Assembly (NCBI GenBank): GCA_003151665.1
Contig: PLYD01000267.1
Span: 1-10,261, forward strand
Reading direction: 5' to 3'
Origin: Candidatus Dormiibacterota bacterium
GTDB taxonomy: Bacteria; Chloroflexota; Dormibacteria; Dormibacterales; Dormibacteraceae
DNA: 10,261 nt
Shown here: piece by piece, positions 1 to 3,883 of the stretch
Layout of the letters: every line of letters starts with the position of its first letter
Numbering within the stretch: position 1 is the first letter of the stretch
The notes under the pieces: generated by a model
Told to the model about the DNA's origin: nothing
Database searches by the model: none
The model's input: the letters and a program-made list of their open reading frames with translations, nothing else
Position numbers and translations under genes: made by a program

Positions 1-644
1 AGATCGAGACCGAAGGCGACCGCCAGGCGCCACCTGCCACGACCGGGATCTGCGGCTGTGGAAGGCTTTGCGGCCGGCATCCAGCGCGCGGCCACGACCC
101 AGACAAGCACCACGATAACGACTACTGCCGCTCGCAAACCATAGGCTTCGAAGCGGCCGAGCAATCGCTCCACGGGGGCGCCTACGAAAAGTCCGAGCCC
201 CATGAAGGTCACGACCCAAAGCGCGCTCGCCGGCAGCACTCCAGTCATGAACCTGGCGAGGTTCAGGCCTACCGCGCCGGCGACCAAAGACGTGTAGACG
301 CGGAGCCCGGGCAAGAGTCGGGAAGCGGCAACCTGGAGTGGTGAGGCCTTTCGGAGCCTCGCAGCGGCTCGATCGTACGGCCCCCCGGCGTGCAGCCGAG
401 CGGCGAGCGCGTGCACCCGTTTCGGCCCGATCCGCCCCGCCCAGGCGTAGCCGGTCAGCACGCCACAGATCACGGCCAGATATGCGAGTGGGGCCATCAA
501 CCAGACCGGAGTAGATCCACTTGCGACCAGAATTCCGGCCCCGATTAGCACAACTTCTCCGGGTGCCACTGGGATTGGGAGGCCGGCTTCTTCCAAAAAA
601 AGGAGCGCGCAGACGATGGCGATGCCAGAGGCTTGCGAGGTCAC
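1..644 (-). CDS. DedA-family (SNARE-associated/VTT-domain) membrane protein, 3' end outside window
   Basis: This is the N-terminal 214 residues of an integral membrane protein of the DedA family, whose members act as undecaprenyl-phosphate or phospholipid flippases/transporters in the inner membrane. Two family hallmarks are visible: an early FLEEAGLPIPVAPGE segment (residues about 16-30), with the acidic residues and re-entrant Gly/Pro loop, and ASRLLPGLRVYTSLVAG (about 107-123), which matches the conserved R-x-x-P-x-x-R motif. Hydrophobic segments lie at about 31-41, 48-66, 115-128, 135-155 and 171-187. The start is GTG at 644: an in-frame stop lies upstream near 718 and no ATG lies between. 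The Shine-Dalgarno is poor, with only AGGA about 17 nt upstream. A usual DedA protein ends near 200 residues, but this frame stays open past residue 214 to the window edge with a basic, Arg/Trp-containing stretch, so it has a C-terminal extension of unknown length. The family call is firm; the substrate is not visible. Confidence 0.88.
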   Translation of the reverse strand, partial: MTSQASGIAIVCALLFLEEAGLPIPVAPGEVVLIGAGILVASGSTPVWLMAPLAYLAVICGVLTGYAWAGRIGPKRVHALAARLHAGGPYDRAAARLRKASPLQVAASRLLPGLRVYTSLVAGAVGLNLARFMTGVLPASALWVVTFMGLGLFVGAPVERLLGRFEAYGLRAAVVVIVVLVWVVAARWMPAAKPSTAADPGRGRWRLAVAFGLD

Positions 645-911
645 GTTAGGAGAAGGCGCTTTTCCTAAGGTTGGCTGGGATCGCGTCGCGATCCTCGGCT
701 CGCATGAGCAGCCGAATCAACCGCAATCGGGTTCGTGGTCGCCACAGTTGCCACCGAAGCGCCAACTGTATAGTCGTTCGCACTCACCCGACTATCTGAT
801 TTCTCCCAGAACATCTGCAGCAACAACAGGTTGGGCGGGACCCAGTTCCGCCGTGGAGGACTTTACGTCTCTAACCTTGCCCGAGGCGCACTGAACTCAG
901 GGCAACATGAT
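645..911. other. Intergenic region between the DedA gene and the Doc toxin gene
   Basis: About 267 bp without a supportable gene. A plus-strand frame of 92 codons begins antisense to the DedA start, but it has no ribosome binding site or recognisable domain. A weak dyad (ACAGTTG at 744-750 and CAACTGT at 763-769, 12-nt gap) is visible. The DedA promoter should lie here but I see no convincing -35/-10 pair. No terminator with a T-tract was recognised downstream of the toxin gene. Confidence 0.5.
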
Positions 912-1322
912 TCAAATCGGCTTTGAGCGTTTTTCGAGCCAAGTAGCGGCCTGCTCTGTACTGAGCTCATGGGCGGCGATTGAGAGAGCAAGGCCGCGCA
1001 GCTCTCCCCTCGCCGCCTCGAACACGTAACCTTCACGCTCCAGCCAGGCCGCCATCGCGTACATCGCTGTCCGCTTGTTTCCATCAACAAACCCGTGGTT
1101 CAGTACCAAGCTCTCAGCTAAGGCCGCGGCTCGCTTGAATTGAGTGTCGTATAGATTCTTGCCTCCAAACGAGGCCAGCGGGCGGGCGATGGCTGACTCG
1201 AGCAAACCGCGATCCCTAATCCCCTGCGATCCGCCGAACTCCGCCACAGCGACCGTGTGCATCCAGACCAGCTCTTCGAGGCTGATGAGGGGCCCGACCC
1301 GCCCCTTCTCAGAGGTCGGCAA
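912..1322 (-). CDS. doc: Doc-family (Fic fold) toxin of a type II toxin-antitoxin system
   Basis: A 136-residue protein of the death-on-curing family, close to the usual length of about 125-130. The Fic active-site motif is intact at residues 76-84, H-G-F-V-D-G-N-K-R, followed by TA; the catalytic His76 and the phosphate-binding NKR are present. The N-terminal part (ISLEELVWMHTVAVAEFGG, then IRDRGLLESAIARP) matches the standard first helices of Doc proteins. Phage P1 Doc phosphorylates EF-Tu and so stops translation; that activity is known for the family and inferred here. The start is TTG at 1322, which lets the toxin overlap the last 14 nt of the antitoxin gene and gives translational coupling; the next in-frame ATG (residue 21) would cut into the conserved first helix. 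A Gly replaces the Ala of P1 Doc before NKR, which is common in the family. The partner is the AbrB-type protein encoded immediately upstream, not a Phd. Confidence 0.9.
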   Translation of the reverse strand: MPTSEKGRVGPLISLEELVWMHTVAVAEFGGSQGIRDRGLLESAIARPLASFGGKNLYDTQFKRAAALAESLVLNHGFVDGNKRTAMYAMAAWLEREGYVFEAARGELRGLALSIAAHELSTEQAATWLEKRSKPI

Positions 1323-1539
1323 GCTCAGCTAGATCTTCTCGGTATCGCTCAGTAAAGCGGGCGGTGAACTCAATCACCCACTTGTCTGGAATGCCGGCGG
1401 GGTCGAGATCAACATGGCCAGGCCGAGAGCCTATCGCCACTTCCATCCCGGCCTTGAAGCCTGACTCAGAGATCGTTTCTGGCGGAAGAGGAATCATCAG
1501 CGAGTTCCCGACTTTACGGATCTTGCGTGTGATGACCAT
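1309..1539 (-). CDS. AbrB/MazE (SpoVT-AbrB fold) antitoxin paired with Doc
   Basis: A 76-residue protein starting MVITRKIRKVGNSLMIPLP, the typical swapped-hairpin AbrB DNA-binding N-terminus (residues 1 to about 45, with the conserved K-V-G-N-S core). A charged helical tail follows (about 53-76, rich in E, R and F) and is the expected toxin-binding segment. The frame is open further upstream to 1638, but I chose ATG 1539 because the AbrB domain begins exactly there and a perfect TATAAT lies 6 nt upstream, so the extra residues would be untranscribed. It ends with TGA at 1309-1311, inside the toxin gene. The expected role is to neutralise the Doc toxin and, with it, repress the shared promoter. 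AbrB-Doc pairs are less classical than Phd-Doc, though swaps of antitoxin type are known among TA modules. Confidence 0.87.
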   Translation of the reverse strand: MVITRKIRKVGNSLMIPLPPETISESGFKAGMEVAIGSRPGHVDLDPAGIPDKWVIEFTARFTERYREDLAELADL

Positions 1540-1545
1540 TGCTGA

Positions 1546-1551
1546 ATTATA
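1546..1551 (-). promoter_or_regulatory. -10 element (TATAAT) of the toxin-antitoxin operon, probably giving a leaderless mRNA
   Basis: On the minus strand, a perfect TATAAT is followed by six bases (TCAGCA... reading 1545-1540) and then the antitoxin ATG at 1539. A start site 6-7 nt after the -10 falls on or next to the A of ATG, so the message would have essentially no 5' UTR, and no Shine-Dalgarno is present. No good -35 lies at 17-bp spacing (CCACGC); a TTGGCG exists but is 23 bp away. Confidence 0.6.
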
Positions 1552-1735
1552 CAACGTAATTTCAGCCGGCGTGGCGCCAAAGAAACGGGAATCCGGGGGT
1601 CCACTAAGCGCTTGATAGTTGCCCATTATCGACAGCATTTGAGGTCGGGCCGCGATCTAGCTCTAAGTCAGCCTTAGCTATGTAGCGCCTCCTCCTGAGA
1701 TCCTCCAGCGCGCGTCTCCCGGGAGCGATCACCAG

Positions 1736-1765
1736 CGATGAGTTGACAGCGTTGTTAACTCATCG
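1736..1765. promoter_or_regulatory. 30-bp near-perfect palindrome, candidate operator over the -35 of the peptide gene
   Basis: The left half CGATGAGTTGACAGC (1736-1750) and the right half GTTGTTAACTCATCG (1751-1765) are reverse complements at 13 of 15 positions with no gap; symmetry stops at 1735/1766. It covers the TTGACA at 1743-1748 and the whole spacer up to the -10, so a dimer bound here would block RNA polymerase. The likeliest ligand is the HTH regulator encoded just downstream (inference). It lies upstream of the predicted transcription start, so it is best read as a DNA site and not an RNA hairpin; there is no T-tract to make it a terminator. Confidence 0.7.
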
Positions 1766-1771
1766 GACACT
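1743..1771 (+). promoter_or_regulatory. Promoter of the micropeptide-regulator cassette (TTGACA, 17 bp, GACACT)
   Basis: A consensus -35 TTGACA (1743-1748) is separated by 17 bp from GACACT (1766-1771), which keeps three of six -10 consensus bases (A2, A4, T6). The start site would be near 1778, giving a leader of about 22 nt that carries the strong ribosome binding site at 1786-1793. The weak -10 fits a regulated promoter, and the palindrome at 1736-1765 covers the -35. Confidence 0.55.
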
Positions 1772-1785
1772 CCGCCCATCACAAC

Positions 1786-1793
1786 AAGGAGGT
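1786..1793 (+). promoter_or_regulatory. Consensus Shine-Dalgarno AAGGAGGT for the micropeptide
   Basis: AAGGAGGT is complementary to the 3' end of 16S rRNA over its full length and lies 6 nt before ATG 1800. Other genes in the window have weak or no such site, so this one marks the short ORF as real and probably strongly translated. Confidence 0.8.
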
Positions 1794-1799
1794 GCGCTC

Positions 1800-1898
1800 A
1801 TGCGTAGGTTCATCCTGTCGCTTTGCCTGTCCGTGATTGGCTTGGCGCTGGCGATTGCGCCGGTGCTGGCTGATTCGATCGGGCCGACCCCCAAGTAA
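1800..1898 (+). CDS. 32-residue secreted micropeptide, candidate signalling pro-peptide
   Basis: An ATG at 1800 follows AAGGAGGT (1786-1793) with a 6-nt spacer, the best Shine-Dalgarno in the window and strong evidence of translation. The product starts MRRF, has a hydrophobic core at about residues 4-19 (ILSLCLSVIGLALAI) and a signal-peptidase-type site at PVLA before Asp25, which leaves the short tail DSIGPTPK at the C-terminus. A signal peptide followed by 5-10 polar residues is the layout of Phr, PapR, NprX and similar pheromone precursors. The next gene, 42 nt downstream on the same strand, encodes an HTH-TPR regulator, as in RNPP peptide-receptor pairs. It is most likely co-transcribed with that gene from the promoter at 1743-1771. 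Alternatives are a regulatory leader ORF coupled to the regulator, or a small membrane peptide. I recognise no named family. Translation is well supported; the signalling role is inference. Confidence 0.72.
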   Translation: MRRFILSLCLSVIGLALAIAPVLADSIGPTPK

Positions 1899-1922
1899 AG
1901 TCACTGAGGTTTCGGCTAGCGG

Positions 1923-1964
1923 ACTGTCGAGTGTGGCGGTATGCTCACCGCCATGCTCGACGGT
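1923..1964 (+). promoter_or_regulatory. 18-bp hairpin that holds both possible start codons of the HTH-TPR regulator
   Basis: The arms 1923-1940 (ACTGTCGAGTGTGGCGGT) and 1947-1964 (ACCGCCATGCTCGACGGT) pair over all 18 positions around a 6-nt loop, ATGCTC. Fifteen pairs are Watson-Crick and the three exceptions are all G-U in the plus-strand RNA; in the opposite transcript they would be A-C mismatches. The regulator ATG at 1941 is in the loop and the alternative ATG at 1953 is in the 3' arm. An in-frame TAG at 1917 rules out earlier starts. No T-tract follows, so it is not an intrinsic terminator. It could limit translation of the regulator, couple it to translation of the micropeptide, or be a second DNA operator. 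Confidence 0.7.
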
Positions 1965-3389
1965 AAGCATCGTGGCCGGCGCAAGGGTGTTGACGTTCGC
2001 GAAGGTTCCGTCCGTCAAGCAAGGCAAGAGGCAAGACTCAGCCTGGCCCAGGTCGCTGGCCAAACAATCAGTCGGACGGCCATCCACCTAATCGAGAAGG
2101 GTCGATCCCGGCCGTCGCTTGAGACCCTTGAGTTGATCGCGCGTAAGACCCGCAAGCCGGTCGGCTTTTTTTTGTTGCGACCTGATGGCGCTCCAGAATT
2201 GACCGCACGCAAGAGAGAGCTTGACGAGCTTGAGCGGCTGGTGGCGATGCGCGATTTTCAAACGGTCCTGGAATTGGCGCCGGCCCTCTTCGCACATCAA
2301 CGCTCCGACGAAGACACCGCTTTGATCCACTTCTATATCGGTCAGTCGTATTGCCGTCTCGTTCGCCCGACCGAAGCCATTGAGCACCTTCGTCTAGCCC
2401 GAACAGTCTTTGAGAACAGCGACGAATGGTTGGCCGTCGAAGCTTTGGACTGGGAGGCCTCGGCCCTTGGCCTTATGGAGGATCCGAGGGCTATTGCTCT
2501 CGCGGGTGAAGCGCTTGTTCGTTGCCGCCGACTTGATCCCAAACCACGCCAGACCGAGGCCCGCATCCTTGGCCATCTCGCCAATATGTACGTCGTCGCC
2601 CATGCCTGGGGCGAGGCTGTTAAGTACTACGAGGCAGCGGTCGTATCCGCCGGCGACGTGAAGGACCTTCTTCAATTGGCCAAGATGCACCACGGCTTAG
2701 GCACCGCCTTTCAGCGCATGCAGCAGCCAATCAAAGCACGCCAGCAGTTCGACAAAGCGCTCGCGCTGTATTCAATCGAGTCCGATCTAAGCGCCGTGTA
2801 CAGGCTAGAAAATGATCTGGGTGATCTGCTGCTCCACCAGGGCCAGCTCGACTCAGCAGAGCAGCACTTTCGCTCGGCCCTCGCTGGATCAAGTGCGCTG
2901 CAAATAGATCGGCGCGGTCGAGGGTACATATTGACCAATCTCGGCGAGGTCAGTCTGCGACGAGGTGATCTGGATTTATCACGCCAACAGCTCCTCGAAG
3001 CCCTGGAAGTGGGTAATGCGGTCGGGGAACAAGTTGTTGTCGCCAACGCATACACCCTCCTGGGGCAACTTGAGGCTCGGCAGAAGAACCTTAAGTTGGC
3101 AGGCGAACACTTCGATTCGGCGATCAGCACACTCGAGGCACTCGAGATGCCCGATCGACTTCGCGACTGCCATATGGCCTGCGCAGATTCACTGTACGAG
3201 CTCGGAGATGTTGATTTAGCAGCGCTTCACTGGAAGGCAGCGGCTGAAATCGGCAGGCTCAATGCTCTAGGACTTCAATGGTCTGCGACTTCTTTTCAGC
3301 GTTCGGCGGCCGAAGTGACCCGCTCATCGTCCGAGCCGCGAACGTCAGAATCCGGCCGGCGAGACCACCAGACGAAAGCCCTCGCCTAA
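1941..3389 (+). CDS. XRE-type HTH regulator with C-terminal TPR array (RNPP-like receptor candidate)
   Basis: A 482-residue cytoplasmic protein. A lambda-repressor-type HTH spans about residues 22-78, with the usual pattern VRQARQEARLSLAQVAG, then a recognition helix around ISRTAIHLIEKGRSRPS and the closing LELIARKTRKPVGFFL. From about 95 to 450 there are helix pairs of about 40 residues typical of TPRs, with repeated signatures such as GLGTAFQRM, NDLGDLLLHQGQLDSAEQHF, TNLGEVSLRRGDLDLSRQQL and LLGQLEARQKNLKLAGEHF. The last 27 residues are polar and probably disordered. XRE-TPR proteins of this kind bind DNA as dimers and switch on binding small ligands or peptides to the TPR groove; in RNPP members the ligand is a secreted peptide encoded next door. 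Either ATG 1941 or ATG 1953 may be the start; both lie in the hairpin at 1923-1964 and neither has a clear ribosome binding site. Likely targets are the palindrome upstream of the peptide gene and possibly its own start region. The fold call is firm; the peptide-ligand role is inferred from context. Confidence 0.9.
   Translation: MLTAMLDGKHRGRRKGVDVREGSVRQARQEARLSLAQVAGQTISRTAIHLIEKGRSRPSLETLELIARKTRKPVGFFLLRPDGAPELTARKRELDELERLVAMRDFQTVLELAPALFAHQRSDEDTALIHFYIGQSYCRLVRPTEAIEHLRLARTVFENSDEWLAVEALDWEASALGLMEDPRAIALAGEALVRCRRLDPKPRQTEARILGHLANMYVVAHAWGEAVKYYEAAVVSAGDVKDLLQLAKMHHGLGTAFQRMQQPIKARQQFDKALALYSIESDLSAVYRLENDLGDLLLHQGQLDSAEQHFRSALAGSSALQIDRRGRGYILTNLGEVSLRRGDLDLSRQQLLEALEVGNAVGEQVVVANAYTLLGQLEARQKNLKLAGEHFDSAISTLEALEMPDRLRDCHMACADSLYELGDVDLAALHWKAAAEIGRLNALGLQWSATSFQRSAAEVTRSSSEPRTSESGRRDHQTKALA
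2154..2173 (+). other. Small hairpin plus T8 tract inside the HTH-TPR coding region
   Basis: AAGCC (2154-2158), loop GGTC and GGCTT (2163-2167) are followed directly by a run of eight T (2166-2173) that encodes Gly-Phe-Phe-Leu at the end of the HTH domain. It resembles a weak intrinsic terminator and is also a possible slippage tract. The stem is only 5 bp, so function is doubtful, but T8 is unusual in DNA this GC-rich, where TTC would be the expected Phe codon. Confidence 0.3.
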
Positions 3390-3402
3390 CTCGGTACGCT
3401 CA

Positions 3403-3852
3403 TCAAGTCTGACGTCGACCGCCGGACTCCGAAGGCTCGATGGCACTCCGAGGATCGGGCAGGGCGACCACCCGATCGCACACGGCAGCCACGCGATCGT
3501 CATGGGTCACGATGATCATGGTCTTCCCGCCAGCATTCAACGCTCGGAGCATCGCCAGAACCAAGTCTGCGTTGGTCGTGTCCAATGAGCCCGTCGGCTC
3601 GTCAGCCAGCACCAAATCACACGGTTTGAGCATCAGACGCGCTATCGCAACCCGTTGCTGCTCGCCACCGGACAGCTGGTAAACCTTCTGCCCATCCGCC
3701 GAGTTGGACAAGCCGACTGCCCGCAAGGCGGATCTTCTGGCCTCCTGTCGGCCCGAGCGCGGAGCCGATCGTTTCACCTTCGGCGGCCCATGAGAGATGA
3801 ACCGAGCAAAGAGCCCCAAATGGACCTGACGCGCTACGTGCACCGTTACCAT
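3403..3852 (-). pseudogene. 5'-truncated ABC transporter ATPase remnant (MacB/LolD/FtsE-like)
   Basis: The minus-strand frame contains the C-terminal half of an ABC ATPase: signature LSGGEQQR (3651-3674), Walker B LVLADEPTGSLD with the catalytic Glu, D-loop, and the H-loop IIVTHDD. This sequence type belongs to the MacB/LolD/FtsE class, which works with FtsX-like permeases. The Walker A (GxxGxGKS/T) and Q-loop regions are absent: upstream of about 3852 the frame continues to 4008 but only as shadow coding antisense to the next gene's start. Such a protein could not bind ATP normally. Convincing similarity starts at about GRQEARRSALRAVGL (near 3754) and may extend to 3852. There is no permease partner in the window. 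It ends with TGA at 3403, 13 bp from the convergent stop of the TPR regulator. It is probably a decayed gene cut when the operon starting at 3884 became its neighbour; an assembly error is less likely. Confidence 0.75.
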
Positions 3853-3874
3853 TCTCGCCACCGGCCCGTATATA
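3846..3874 (+). promoter_or_regulatory. Putative promoter of the five-gene ABC-MoxR operon (TTACCA, 17 bp, TATATA)
   Basis: TTACCA (3846-3851) is spaced 17 bp from TATATA (3869-3874). A start site 6-7 nt later would fall at about 3881, only about 3 nt before ATG 3884, so the mRNA would be nearly leaderless. An AGAGGA (3874-3879) 4 nt before the ATG could serve as a ribosome binding site if transcription starts further upstream; both cannot apply fully at once. Confidence 0.4.
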
Positions 3875-3883
3875 GAGGAACAG

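Noticed and set aside
616..894. 92-codon plus-strand frame in the gap upstream of the toxin gene end
   Set aside because: It starts antisense to the first codons of the DedA gene, has no Shine-Dalgarno, and its residue composition is unremarkable with no recognisable domain.
1540..1638. Upstream extension of the antitoxin frame (33 more codons)
   Set aside because: The AbrB domain begins exactly at ATG 1539 and a consensus -10 sits inside the extension, so the extra codons are probably not transcribed.
1658..1680. Imperfect dyad TAGCTCTAAG and CTTAGCTA
   Set aside because: It needs a two-base bulge, is short, and has no clear relation to a promoter.
1716..1725. Perfect 10-bp palindrome CTCCCGGGAG
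   Set aside because: Short GC-rich palindromes are expected by chance at this base composition, and it does not align with a promoter element.
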